A stretch of 64,000 bases of DNA, taken from Diphasiastrum complanatum (taxonomy: Eukaryota > Streptophyta > Lycopodiopsida > Lycopodiales > Lycopodiaceae). The position numbers and the translations under genes are program-made. Of this stretch, positions 36,502-49,539 are shown in pieces. The notes under the pieces are model-generated. The model searched no databases. It was not told where the DNA came from and was given only the letters and a program-made list of their open reading frames with translations. The stretch covers positions 3,182,620 to 3,246,619 of the forward strand of contig CM055097.1 in assembly GCA_029204225.1 (NCBI GenBank). The letters are read 5' to 3'. Numbering within the stretch: the stretch's first letter is position 1; every line of letters begins with the position of its first letter.

Positions 36502-37445
36502 ATATAAAAGCAAAATAAGGACATGGTTGCTGAGGGGTTGAATATCTTGTTGCAAAAGAAATTCATAAATTTTATGATGATGAATGTTTGGAATCTCTGT
36601 ATAGATGATAGCCATTGAAATGAAGGAAAATGACCATCGCCGATCCATTCTCTCATTCCTCAACTACAATTCTTGCCTGGAAATTCTAGCCTTAACAAAA
36701 ATCTTTTGCACCCACTTGGGCTCCAAAACCAATTCCAACAATTTTACTAATCACATTCACAACAACAAATTCATAAAACTAACAAGAGTATCAAAAACTC
36801 TGAATTAGATTAGACAAATTTTCTCAACAAAAGAAAGCACTAGAAAAAACATAGGCTAACATTTCAACATATGAGCGGTTCAAAGATCTCATCATTCTGA
36901 ATTCATACTTCACTAGCAAATAGCACATTGTCTTGTATAGCTCTTTCACATACTAAAAACAAATCTTTTCAATTTAATGTTTTTATACTTTTTGATCGGA
37001 TGCCCTCAAAGCAAAGGAAATGGCAAGAAGTCTTTGATAACCACCTCTTAGAAGAATGCATGCTATATTTAAAACAATTAACATGATGAGCATCTCTCAA
37101 TTCAAATTCGAGCCTAGCTAATGCAAAAATAAATTTGATAGAATCACATACTAAGGCTTTTGACAATGTGGATAGGAATTCCAAGACGTGTGTTAATGAC
37201 TCCAAAGAAATAGTAAGTTTTTCACTAAGATGGCTAAGAAGGTGCTCCTTTTGTTCACCTTCTACATCATGAAGTATTGTGTATCATGCACATATCCTAA
37301 CCCTTAAACTCGATAAATATGTCCCTAAATCTAGGGGGAACTAATGCCTACACCAAAATCATGAACTCTATTCTTGACTTGGAGCAACATTTTGATTTCT
37401 TTTTCACACTCCAGTCAATCATTTTGTCTAATCCTATATACATTA
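36502..37445. other. No recognisable gene
   Basis: Ordinary AT-rich DNA. Nothing was found beyond short chance frames. Confidence 0.4.
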
Positions 37446-38030
37446 TGTGAAAGAACCAACTAGTTTGATCATATTTGCTACATTTTTATATTTGGCAAAT
37501 TGAGGCCAACTTTATTTTAGACTTAGAGTTTGACTTTTCAAAGTTCATTAGTCTAAATTTCATTTGAATAAACACTTTTTGAAAGTGTGAGAAAGTTAGA
37601 AGTCAATTTTGAGTAGATTCAAATTTAAATGTTGGGTACATTGAATCTAGACCCAAAATAGTAGGGTTTACATTTTGGAGGGAAAGCCAAGTGGCCAAAT
37701 AGGGTTTGGACCTATTATAAAAGGATGTGCATATCTTCTCTCTTCTCTATCTCATTTCATGCTTATACATGGTTCTCTTGGGTTCTACTATCCATTGGTG
37801 CACTATACTTGTGATTGCTTGCAATTCTGTGTAGAATGATCTATATTTGCAAATTTTGGATCCACACATGTGAAATACAGTAGCTTGCTAGTTTTGTACG
37901 GACAACAACAGTACTTTATGTTTTGATACATGTTTGATCAAGTTCTATTAGAGTTTGCATCTCATTTTGTGTGTAGATGCTGATTTTTCTACATTGGCAA
38001 GATTGGTAGAGTAGCTTCTTTTGTATAAAA
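37446..38030 (+). repeat. Diverged Copia LTR, plus strand, partial
   Basis: It is the same family as 12012-12661 but in the opposite orientation. It starts TGTGAAAG and shares long stretches such as 'gacttttcaaagttcatta', a TATA-like 'attataaaaggatg' near 37715, and 'gatgctgatttttctaca'. Similarity fades near 38030 and no primer-binding site follows, so it is a truncated or solo LTR. Confidence 0.75.
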
Positions 38031-39725
38031 AGATCCTTTATGGATTTGGCAACATATATGTTTGATAACCTATATATGGAGCATATTTGCAAGCATCAAG
38101 CATGCCATGCACAGGTTTTCTAAGACACGAGCTCTCCGGTTGAGATTTCAACACAGGGGGGGCTCCGATTGGGATGTGATCATGAGGGGACGGGCGGAGC
38201 GTGGACAAGGTTGTGGGTTTCTGATGTAGAAGGTGTTGGAGTTCAATGGGCAACAATGCCAAATGTTTACACAAATGTTTACAGATCAAAGGATCTAGAG
38301 CATTTGTTTACTACGGTTCTTTTGATCCTTGCTTACAACTTCTACAGCTTGGTATTCTGCCTGTTACTAGGCTTTCAGGGCATTCCTTATATGTGTTCTT
38401 GATATTACAATGCCAAACCAGGCAGAAGGGAACAGATTCTCATTGTAGTATATTTTTGTCCTGCCTGTCAGAGGACTACTCAGGGTCGAACTCTCTTGAA
38501 CGCACTTGCATTCTAATAGAGATGCAAGCCAAGAACGCTCATTCACAGATCAGAGTGTAGCCCATATGAACATTCAAAAGATTCTATAGCTATCTACTCA
38601 TAAAACGAACTGAATCAGATCCTAAGTATTACTAAACTGAACTACACTTGCATAAATTGACAAAACAAGAAACAAGAACTAATCTACAACATGTTAGTCC
38701 AAGAATCAAGAAACCAACCAGTTTTTTGATTCTTGGACATCCCAAGAACATCAAGAACTGGATTGTAAAGAGATATGCAAGAATTACACCACAGATCCAG
38801 CCTATTTAGTTTACCTGAATGCTGGTTCCTACATTAATCCACAAACAAGAAAAGAAGCTAATCCACTCTACAAAAGTAGCAATTCTAATCCATTCTACAG
38901 TCCACAACCACACACAAAAGGAGGGAAGGGCAAGATCATAAATGCATCACTCAAGAGACAAGAATGATCAAGGAGCTCAATGGATGCACCAAACTCGTGA
39001 AGGCTCTTCTCATTTCAGCATGGAGTTGATACAATTCACAAAAAGCTCCTCTTCACAAAGAGGGAGTCTCTTAAATAAGCAAGAGAGCTCCCTAGGTGGC
39101 ATCCTAGTGGAATTTCCACATTTCACAAATCACAAGTGGAATAATGCTCTCCACTAGAGGTCACCATCAAAAGGTGGCTCACTCTACTTTCTTTAAGAGG
39201 GGTCTACTTGCATTTATTACATTTGCTTAGAAATACTAGTTCCTACATGGTCATTCCATCTTTCGGGATTCACTATGAGGCTTACACAGTTCTTGCTTGC
39301 CATTCCTAACTAGCATTTCTTGGCTCCCATACTCGGCTCTCAGTCTTCATAATTCTCATCTTCTCAGAGACCTCCTCGGTCTAAGGTGAGAGGTGCTCTT
39401 GAGTTGCTCTGTCCGAGTATCTTGGGGATTCGTCAGAATCAGACAACACTTTCATGCCTAACAACAATGGTGCTTTGGGCCACAACATATAGGAATGCAT
39501 CTTAGTGTTTCTCTTGGAGGGGAGCAAGAGTATAAAAACACATTTCTGGTCGTGAATTCAATATAAAAAAATTCACTTAGTCCTCATTTTATAGTGTTTT
39601 CAAAATCGTATGGTTGTTGCTAGAGGAGATGGCGTAAGCCATTGTTCCAGTGTATAATTGCATCTATATTGGACTATGCAAATATACATGCTCTTTCCAT
39701 ACTTCAATGTTTATGTCGTTTTTAT
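38031..39725. other. No recognisable gene
   Basis: A slightly GC-richer patch at 38130-38290 has open frames on both strands but no known motif. The rest looks like non-coding repeat-type DNA. Confidence 0.35.
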
Positions 39726-40171
39726 AATTATTTGAACACCTTGATATACATTATTGAGAATCATCATCTTCATTGTGCGTCTTCTTAGACTCGCAAGGGC
39801 ATAAATTTGGTCTAAGAAGTAACACAATGTGTCATCCACAATGCCTTGGTTCTAAAATTTCAACTCAAGCAAGATTGACTACTCAACATCCAGAAGTTGC
39901 CTTTCCATTTTTTTGGGAAAAAAAGTTTTAAGTAGAGGACGTGTTAGGTGCTTGCTATGAATGAAAGTCATTAAAATTATATAGTGCAATAAATGGGCCA
40001 AAATACAACCAATCAAATGTCCTAAGATGAGTGCAATTATGTTAGTTACCTTGTCATGCTCAAAGGGACTATTGTTTTTGTATTCTCAATGCAGAACTCA
40101 TTTTCAACAATTGGAAACTTTACATATAATGTGGTGTACGTTGAATGGCTAATATCTCGTGAATGTTAATG

Positions 40172-41040
40172 AATCTTTTTTTTTTTCTCTCGAAAAGCTA
40201 ACCTTAGATTATGGACTTAGCTTTTTACAAAGTACAAGGCAAGATAGCAAAAACTTACAAAAGCAATAGTTATTAGCCTCCTTAAAAAGAAGCAAGAGGG
40301 AGATGACAAAATCACCAATCCCAGATTCCCTGCTATTTCTATCTAACCAAATGTTCCAAAGTGTAATAACTCTAATACATTACCAAAAAGCATTTACATA
40401 AGCATCATCAAAAGTAATATCATACAAGAGTAAATCCATGTGGCTAAACCTCCTGAATCTGACATGAAAGCACACCGTGAAAAGGTTAGTCACTGATTTC
40501 CATAATGAGGCATAACAATAAAAAAGAAAATGTATCACGTCCTCATTAGATGTTTGCATTTAGAGCAGACATGCGACACATTGCCCCTATAACTAGCACG
40601 ATGAAGAAAAAGTTGGAGAATACTACGAGAAGAATCTATATTTACCATGTTTGGTTTTATGGGTGTGGAGAAATTGTTCCTTCCAAAGATGAGGGGAATA
40701 CAAAAGGTTCCACTTAGAGTTCAACTAAGAAAATATTGTCTCCTACTTTGTTTTTGATGTCTAGCATCACTTGAGTAGCACTATGACATTTTATCCACAA
40801 AGGCCTTACATCTACACAAAGTAAGGCAAAGAGAAAAAATGATTAAATCCAAATTACTTTTAGGGGAAAAATCAATTCCGTTGATAATAGTTGGATAAGG
40901 TCTTTCCTTTAGATATTGATGACCAAGGCTCAAATCTTGTTGTGCGTGGACATGAGACCCCTTAGAGTCGTTGGCCTTGAAACACGGCCGTGCAAAATGA
41001 TGCCACATGCTTAATGTGTTTTTGCAATGTGAGGCCATGT
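40172..41040 (-). mobile_element. LINE 3' end remnant in copy A
   Basis: The minus strand shows the zf-RVT pattern of plant LINEs in broken frames: HTHKTKHGKYRFFS, then C-x2-C residues and HFLF. A LWNIW-type C-terminal segment follows. The minus-strand end runs into a poly-A (plus-strand T run 40176-40186), the usual LINE tail. Homologous remnants lie in copies B and C. Confidence 0.6.
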
Positions 41041-41737
41041 TAAATATCTAGATGTGTTTGTCAAAGATTAAGACTTCCTACCAAAATGTTGATGTGGACA
41101 ACAAATGAAGGATTGATTCCTACCACTAAATTTTATGCCATAATGTTTAAATGGACAACCAATAAACTATTTCCCCAGAGAAGATCCAAATGCTATGTTG
41201 GAGGCAATCGTTAATTGTTCACATCAAATTTCTAACATAGGGTTTAGTTTTCTATAGACTTCTATGAAATATAAGCTCACACTTCGAAGATACACAAGTT
41301 GGTACCTTCCATGTCTTAAGTGAGTTTGAGTTTAAAAAAAAAATGAGAGTTTATATTAGCCTTTCAAATTTCTAGCCCTTTTTTTAACTTTTTGATATTT
41401 TGAATTTCTAATGTGCCCGTCAAAGTTGGCCGCAATTTTTAAAAATTTATGTGTTTGGTTTTCAGAAAGAAAAATCATTAACTGATGGGTCAAAGAAAAG
41501 ACCATAATTTTAGATTGCAAAGGCGTTCAAAAAATGCTTAAGTTGCAAATTTCGCATGCAAATTAAATTCTCGACATAAAAGGGATAGCTATCCGTTCTC
41601 TAGGATGATAGGATGAATTGAATGCTTAGGTTCAATGTTTTGAATCTCACTCAAATGTATATCAATGTCATCCAATGGAATTGTGGAAATGAACAACCAT
41701 TACATGATATTACATGGAATTGCGGAAATGAACAAAT

Positions 41738-41748
41738 CCCCCCCCCCC

Positions 41749-41792
<44 letters not shown>
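41738..41792. repeat. C22 tract followed by (CT)n in copy A
   Basis: Twenty-two C bases (41738-41759) run directly into about 16 CT units. The matching site in copy B is pure (CT)n. Confidence 0.95.
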
Positions 41793-41796
<4 letters not shown>

Positions 41797-41965
41797 TGGT
41801 TTCTATTGTGTAGTCTCAACAGAGTTTGATAAAAGGACAATCCTTTATTTTATGGGAACCATCCTTTTAAAACTTGAGGGAGCCCCCACGAGTCACCTGA
41901 CATGGAGTCGTTGGGCTTCCAAAGTTCTCTGTGGACTGCGTGGGAGGCGGACTCAAGAGTGTTGT

Positions 41966-42061
41966 ACTTCCTATTTCGTTTCAAAGCAGGCAGTCAATGC
42001 TACAGGTTGATGCCCGTCAACCTGCAGCATTGACTGTCTGCTTGGAAACGAAGTAGGAAGT
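41966..42061. repeat. 96-bp palindrome in copy A (5 mismatches)
   Basis: Left arm 41966-42011 and right arm 42016-42061 are inverted repeats of 46 bases with a 4-base centre (GCCC). Five positions fail to pair as DNA. In the top-strand RNA, three of these would be G-U wobbles. Confidence 0.9.
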
Positions 42062-42417
42062 TGGTTGAGAAGCTAAAGAAGGGTAGGTGAGAGTTGGAGT
42101 TTGGTTGTTGAGTCCGAAACAAATCTGGTGACATAATGCAAAATATGCAAAAAATAATATATACAAATAAAATAAATGTAAATGTAAATGTGTGGTAGCC
42201 GGAATTCATATGGTATAGATGTTGTGCCTTTAGAGTCATCATGTTGACTGGGCGTTGCACCTAACAGTCTACAAGTGCTACCAGTCACCGAATTCTAAGG
42301 CAGATTCCTCCTCCCCATTTTGATGGGGGCATGGGCCCTTTGGATATGGTAATAGTCACCTCCACGTTTTGCATAAATGTCCCTCTCTCACCATCATCGT
42401 TTGGAGGCACCTGAGGG

Positions 42418-42442
42418 TTTTTTTTTTTTTTTTTTTTTTTTT
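42418..42442. repeat. Poly-T tract (25) in the array; 19 T at the matching site in copy B
   Basis: An uninterrupted T run. The equivalent run in copy B is at 46053-46071. On the minus strand it could be a poly-A tail of another retroelement. Confidence 0.9.
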
Positions 42443-43689
42443 GCAGCGTCTGAAGCAACTAGTGGTCGGTTATTTATATACAACATATATACAACCTAGC
42501 AACTTTAATTGGTCGCAGAAGTCACTTATTAGCACGGGAGCAGAAGTAACTTCCTGCTCCCGTGACACGTGGCGCTGTTGCTTGGATAAAATGCCCGGAC
42601 GGATTTTGATTTTTTCGAGCACTGTCAGACAAGTCTTTTTCTCGGGTGCGTTTGAGCACGGGTGCATTGGGGATGAGCAATACAAGGAGAAAAGAGATTG
42701 AGGAGGGACATTGAGGATACCATTATGTCATGTTCTCTCAACCCTTAATTATTTGAACACCTTGATATACATTATTGAGAATCATCATCTTCGTTGTGCG
42801 TCTTCTTAAACTCGCAAGGGCATAAATTTGGTTTAAGAGGTAACACAATGTGTCATTCACAATGCCTTGGTTCTAAAATTTCAACTCAAGCAAGATTGAC
42901 TACTCAACATCCAAAAGTTGCCTTTCCATTTTTTGGGAAAAAAAGTTTTAGAGGAGGTGTTAGGTGCTTGCTATGAATGAAAGTCATTAAAAATATATAG
43001 TGCAATAAATGGGCCAAAATACATCCAATTATATATTATATTGGTGGGCCTTGTTAAGAGTTAGTTGGACCCAATCAAGTAGAATTGTTTACCTACTTCT
43101 TACATGAAGTTGGGCATTTTTCTACATGGAGGCTATCGTTAACAAATCTAATTTAAGTGAATAATTTGGAGCTTGAGAGGAGCCTTTTTTTGTTGGTTCA
43201 GTTGCCTTTGTTTCCAAACGTGAGTTTTCTCATACTCTAGTTTCAAGCTTGATATCATGAATGTCATTGATTGTGCTTTGATTCAAATCCATTTCATAAG
43301 ATTTATTGCTTTCTTAACTCATCTTTAATGTTTCTTGAGGAATTGTAAGCAAACATTTAGATCTTTACATTTCAATTTAAAAAAAACATAATGATGGCTA
43401 TAAAATTTGGCAAGTTCTAACTTGTTGTCACTCCATACTTGTTCCTTTTGAAGCCCCTATTACTTGGTGTTATTTTCGATCAACTTGTGTTTTAACTGTG
43501 TCAAGGATTCTCAAGACTTATAGCCTCCTTGGTGATCCATTATAGTTAAAAGGCTCTCATGAACTCTAAAATTGTCTATTTTAATCCAGAGTTCTTGCTG
43601 TTTAAACATGAGAGGACGAAAATTAAATCATGAGAAACTTTACATATCATGTGGTGTACATTGAATGGCTAATATCTCGTGAATGTTAA

Positions 43690-44592
43690 TGAATTTTTTT
43701 TTTTGTCTCGAAAAGCTAACCTTAGATTATGGACTTAGCTTTTTACAAAGTACAAGGCAAGATAGCAAAAACTTAAAGAAGCAATAGTTTATTAACCTCG
43801 TTAAAAAGAAGCAAGAGGGAGATGACAAAATCACCAATCCCAGATTCCCTGCTATTTCTATCTAACCAAATGTTCCAAAGTGTAATAACTCTAATACATT
43901 ACCAAAAAGCATTTACATAAGCATAATCAAAAGTAATATCATTCAACAGTAAATCCATGTGGCTAAACCTCTTGAATCTGACATGAAAGCACACCGTGAA
44001 AAGGTTAGTCACTGATTTCCATAATGAGGCATAACAATAAAAAAGAAAATGTATCACGTCCTCATTAGATGTTTGCATTTAGAGCAGACATGCGACACAT
44101 TGCCCCTATAACTAGCACGATGAAGAAAAAGTAGGAGAATATTACAAGAGAAGAATCTATATTTACCATGTCTGGTTTTATGGTGTGGAGAAATTGGTCC
44201 TTCCAAAGATGAGGGGAATACAAAAGGTTCCACTTAGAGTTCAACTAAGAAAATATTGACTCCTTTGTTTTTTATGTCTAGCATCACTTGAGTAGCTCTA
44301 TGACATTCTATCCACAAAGGCCTTACATCTGCACAAAGCAAGGCAAAGAGAAAAAATGATGAAATCCAAGATTAACTTTTAGGGAAAAAATCAATTCCCT
44401 TGATAATAGTTGGATAAGGTCTTTCCTTTAGATATTGATGACCAAGGCTCAAACCTTGTTGTGCATGGACATGAGACGCCTTAGAGTCGTTGGCCTTGAA
44501 ACACGGCCGTGCAAAGTTGAGGATACATTGTGTAGATACATAATGTACGTGATGCCGCATGCTTAATGTTTCTTTGCAATGTGAGGCCATGT
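43690..44592 (-). mobile_element. LINE 3' end remnant in copy B
   Basis: Same remnant as in copy A. The T run at 43694-43704 marks the poly-A end on the minus strand. Coding frames are broken. Confidence 0.6.
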
Positions 44593-45258
44593 TAGATATC
44601 TAGATGTGTTTGTCAAAGATTAAGACTTCCTACCAAAATGTTGATGTGGACAACAAATGAAGGATTGATTCCTAGCACTAAATTTTATGCCATAATGTTC
44701 AAATGGACAACCAATAAACTATTTCCCCAGAGAAGATCCAAATGCTATGTTGGAGTCAATCATTAATTGTTCACATCAAATTTCTGACATAGGGTTTAGT
44801 TTTCTATAGACTTCTATGAAATATAAGCTCTTCCATGTTTTAAGTGAGTTTGAGTTTTAAAAAAAATGAGAGTTTATATTTTAGCCTTTCAAATTTCTAG
44901 TCCTTTTTTAACTTTTTGATATTTTGAATTTCTAATGTGCCCGTCAAAGTTGGCTGCAATTTTTAAAAATTTATGTGTTTGGTTTTCGGAAAAAAAAACC
45001 ATTAACTGATGGGTCAAAGAAAAGACCATAATTTTAGATGGCAAAGGCGTGCCAAAAATGCTTAAGTTGCAAATTTCGCATGCAAATTGAATTCTTGACA
45101 TAAAAGGGATAACTATCCGCTCTCTAGGATGATAGGATGAATTGAACGCTCAGGTTCAATGTTTTGAACCTCACTCAAATGTATATCAATGTCATGCAAT
45201 GGAATTGTGGAAATGAACAACCATTACATGATAATACATGGAATTGTGGAAAGGAACA

Positions 45259-45430
<172 letters not shown>

Positions 45431-45599
45431 TGGTGTCTATTGTGTAGTCTCAACAAAGTTTGATAAAAGGACAATCCATTATTTTATGGGAACCATCCTT
45501 TCAAAACTTGAGGGAGCCCCCACGAGTCACCTGGCATGGAGTCGTTGGGCTTCCAAAGTTCCCTGTGGACTGCGTGGGAGGCGGACTCAAGAGTGTTGT

Positions 45600-45695
45600 A
45601 CTTCCTACTTCGTTTCAAAGCAGACAATCAATGCTGCAGGTTGACGCCTGTCAACCTGCAGCATTGATTGTCTGCTTTGAAACGAAGTAGGAAGT
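45600..45695. repeat. 96-bp perfect palindrome in copy B
   Basis: Left arm 45600-45645 and right arm 45650-45695 are perfect inverted repeats over all 46 bases, with the centre GCCT. It can form a cruciform in DNA or a long hairpin in RNA. Confidence 0.95.
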
Positions 45696-46374
45696 TGGTT
45701 GAGAAGCTGAAGAAGGGTAGGTGAGAGCTAGAGTTTGGTCGTTGAGTCCGAAACAAATCTGGTGACGTAATGCAAAATTTACAAAATATAAAATCTACAA
45801 ATAAAATAAATGTAAATGTAAATGTATGGCAGCCGATAATTCATATGGTATAGATGTTGTGCCTTTAGAATCATCATGTTGACCGGGCGTTGCACCTAAC
45901 AGTCTACAAGTGCTACCAGTCACCGAATTCTAAGGCAGATTCCTCCTCCCTGTTTTGATGGGGGCATGGGCCCTTGGGATATGGTAATAGTCACCTCCGT
46001 GTTTTGCATAAGCGTCCCTCTCTCGCCATCGTTGTTTTGAGGCACCTGAGGGTTTTTTTTTTTTTTTTTTTGCAGCGTTCGAAGCAACCAGTGGTCAGTT
46101 ATTTATATACAACATATATACAACCTAGCAACTTTAATTGGTCGTAGAAGTCACTTATTAGCACGGGAGCGGAAGTAATTCCTGCGCCCGTGACATGTGG
46201 CGCTATTGCTTGGATAAAATGCCCGGATGGATTTTGATTTGTTCGGGCATTGCCGGACAAGTCTTTTTCTCGGGTGCGTTTGAGCACGGGTGCGTTGGAG
46301 ATGAGCAATACAAGGAGAAAAGAGATTGAGGAGGGACACTGAGGATACTATTGTGTCATGTTCTCTCAACCCTT

Positions 46375-48870
46375 AATTATTTGAACACCTTGATATACAT
46401 TATTGAGAATCATCATCTTCGTTGTGCGTCTTCTTAAACTCGCAAGGGCATAAATTTGGTTTAAGAGGTAACACAATGTGTCATTCACAATGCCTTGGTT
46501 CTAAAATTTCAACTCAAGCAAGATTGACTACTCAACATCCAAAAGTTGCCTTTCCATTTTTTGGGAAAAAAAAGTTTTAAGTAGAGGAGGTGTTAGGTGC
46601 TTGCTATGAATGAAAGTCATTAAAAATATATAGTGCAATAAATGGGCCAAAATATAGCCAATCATATATTATGTTGGTGGGACTTGTTAAGAGGTAGTTG
46701 GACCCAATCAAGTAGAATTGTTTACCTACTTCTTAAATGAATTTGGGCATTTTTCTACATGGAGGCTATCGTTAACAACTCTAATTTAAGTGAATAATTT
46801 GGAGCTTCTCTTTGAGAGGAGCCTTTTTTTTGTTGGTTTAGTTGCCTTTGTTTCCAAATGTGAGTTTTCTCATACTCTAGTTTCAAGCTCGACATCATGA
46901 ATGTCATTGATTGTGCTTTGATTCAAATCCATTTCATAAGCTTTATTGCTTTCTTAACTCATCTTTAATGTTTCTTGAAGGAATTGTAAGCAAACATTTA
47001 GATCTTTACATTTCAATTTGAAAAAACATAATGATGGCTATAAAATTATCATTGGCACATGACAAGTTCTAACTTGTTGTCACTCCATACTTGTTCCTTT
47101 TAGAGGCCCTATTACTTGGTGTTATTTTCCACCAACTTCTGTTTTAAATGTGTCAAGGATTCTCAAGACTTATAGCCTCCTTGGTGATCCATTATAGTTA
47201 AAAGGCTCTCATGAACTCTAAAATTGTCTATTTTAATCTAGAGTTCTTGCTGTTTAAACATGAGAGGACGAAAATAAAATGATGAGTTAAACTAGATACA
47301 TGCCCAAGCTGAGCTCCAAGACTCAACTCCCATTTCTAGTGTATGTTTTGCTTCAAGTTTGGTAGACACTAGCCCCTTGAGTCATGTCTTTGTCATGTCA
47401 AATGTCCTAAGATGAGTGCAATTATGTTAGTTACCTTATCATGCTCAAAGGGACTATGGTTTTTGTATTCTCAATGCAGAATTCATTTTCAACAATTGGA
47501 AACTTTACATATCATGTGGTGTACGTTGAATGGCTAATATCTCGTGAATGTTAATGAATCTTTTTTTTTTCTCTTGAAAAGCTAACCTTAGATTATGGAC
47601 TTAGCTTTTTACAAAGTACAAGGCAACATAGCAAAAACTTACAGAAGCAATAGTTTATTAGCCTCCTGAAAAAGAAGCAAGAGGGAGATGACAAAATCAC
47701 CAATCCCAGATTCCCTGCTATTTCTATCTAACCAAATGTTCCAAAGTGTAATAACTCTAATACATTACCAAAAAGCATTTACATAAGCATCATCAAAAGT
47801 AATATCATTCAACAGTAAATCCATGTGGCTAAATCTCCTGAATCTGACATAAAAGCACACCGTGAAAAGGCCAATCACTGATTTCCATAATGAGGGATAA
47901 CAATAAAAAAGATAATGTATTACGTCCTCATTAGATGTTTGCATTTAGAGCAGACATGCGACACATTGCCCCTATAACTAGCACGAACCGGTAGAAAAAG
48001 TTGGAGAATACTACGAGAGAAGAATCTATATTTACCATGTCTGGTTTTATGGGTGTGGAAAAATTGGTCCTTCCAAAGATGAGGGAATACAAAAGGTTCC
48101 ACTTAGAGTTCAACTAAAAAAATATTGTCTCCTACTTTGTTTTTAATGTCTAGCATCACTTGAGTAGCTCTATGACATTCTATCCACAAAGGCCTTACAT
48201 CTACACAAAGCAAGGCAAAGAGAAAAAATGATTAAATCCAAGATTAACTTTTAAGGGAAAAATCAATTCCCTTGATAATAGTTGGATAAGGTCTTTCCTT
48301 TAGATATTGAAGACCAAGGCTCAAATCTTGTTGTGGGTGGACATGAGACCCCTTAGAGTCGTTGGCCTTGAAACACGGCCGTGCAAAGTTGAGGATAAAT
48401 TGTGTATATACATAGTGTACGTGATGCCACATGCTTGATGTTTCTTTGCAATGTGAGGCCATGTTAAATATCTAGATGTGTTTGTCAAAGATTAAGACTT
48501 CCTACCAAAATGTTGATGTGGACAACAAATGAAGGATTGATTCCTATCGCTAAATTTTATGCCATAATGTTCAAGTGGACAACCAATAAACTATTTCCCC
48601 AGAGAAGATCCAAATGCTATGTTGGAGTCAATCATTAATTGTTCACATCAAATTTCTAACATAGGGTTTAGTTTTCTATAGATTTCTATGAAATATAAGC
48701 TCACACTTCGGAGATACACAGGTTGGGACCTTCCACGTTTTAAGTGAGCGAAGTAAATTCCTGCTCCCATGACATGTGGCGCTGTTGCTTGGATAAAATG
48801 CCCGGACGGATTTTGATTTGTTCGGGCACTGCCGAGTCTTTTTCTCGGGTGCGTTCGAGCACGGGTCCCG
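46375..48870. repeat. Tandem array copy C, truncated (about 2.4 kb)
   Basis: Third copy. It has both optional blocks (46666-47285 and about 47290-47500), so it is the most complete at its 5' side. At about 48746 it jumps to the segment matching 42543-42665, deleting the CT tract and palindrome. The similarity ends near 48870 with 'gagcacggg'. Confidence 0.85.
47560..48466 (-). mobile_element. LINE 3' end remnant in copy C
   Basis: Same remnant, with the clearest zf-RVT reading of the three: VSHVCSKCKHLMRT lies in an open frame near 47980-47920, minus strand. The poly-A end is the T run at 47561-47570. Confidence 0.6.
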
Positions 48871-49539
48871 AATCTTTGGGCACCCAATAAGATTCACCTA
48901 GCACACGTGCGTGAGGCCGCAGGAGACCCCAATTTTGATGGGCACCAGACCACCTCACGCCCACACACACATGCAGTTGTGGAAAGTTTTTCAGAAAACT
49001 TATGGAATAATCTGTAAATGCCATGTGGCCTACAATGAAACTAATGTGAGCCACAATTGTGCAGGCGCTGGGGGTACCGGGCAGGAGCAGGTACGGGCAA
49101 TGGGCCGGGCAACATCTGAGCGACACTGGACACACGACGATGATCGACACATGTCAGGAGTTATCGACTCCGTCATAATAAGCTACGAGGTTTGAACAAT
49201 ACCATGTGAGATGCAAGCCCCTAAGATATAACTTCACAGCGGTCAAAAATCGAGCCTGTGCCTATCTGGTCACAGTCAACACATACACCCCACTGCGATT
49301 GACCACCTAAGGGTTTTGACTCGTTAGCCCAAGACAAGGGTGCCTAAAATGAGGAAGGCTAGAGGTTGTGGCCCTTCCTCGACTTAAAGCACTCGCAAAG
49401 GATTGATCATTCTAGTCTCTTAGAAAAAAAAAACCTCTAAATTCATGAAGGGATTTAGATTGTTGAAATTGTTGATTACCTTGATAAAAGCCCAACAAGA
49501 AGACTTCATCCTTTAGCTCAAAAAGTATATAGATCTTAA
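48871..49539. other. No recognisable gene
   Basis: Bases 48900-49200 are GC-richer than the surroundings and have open frames on both strands without known motifs. I see nothing else. Confidence 0.35.

Larger units (their letters stand above)
39726..42746. repeat. Tandem array copy A (about 3.0 kb)
   Basis: First of three head-to-tail copies. It begins at 'aattatttgaacaccttga' and includes a LINE 3' end remnant (minus), a C22 plus (CT)n tract, a 96-bp palindrome and a poly-T tract. It lacks a block of about 0.6 kb that copies B and C have after the opening 0.3 kb. TGTTAGGTGC (39942) and GCACCTAACA (42257-42266) form 10-base inverted ends within the copy, and a purine-rich 'gtagagga' lies close before the first. 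Confidence 0.85.

Noticed and set aside
48911-49195. 94-residue open frame in a GC-richer patch
   Set aside because: There is no motif or splice support, and an overlapping frame exists on the other strand.
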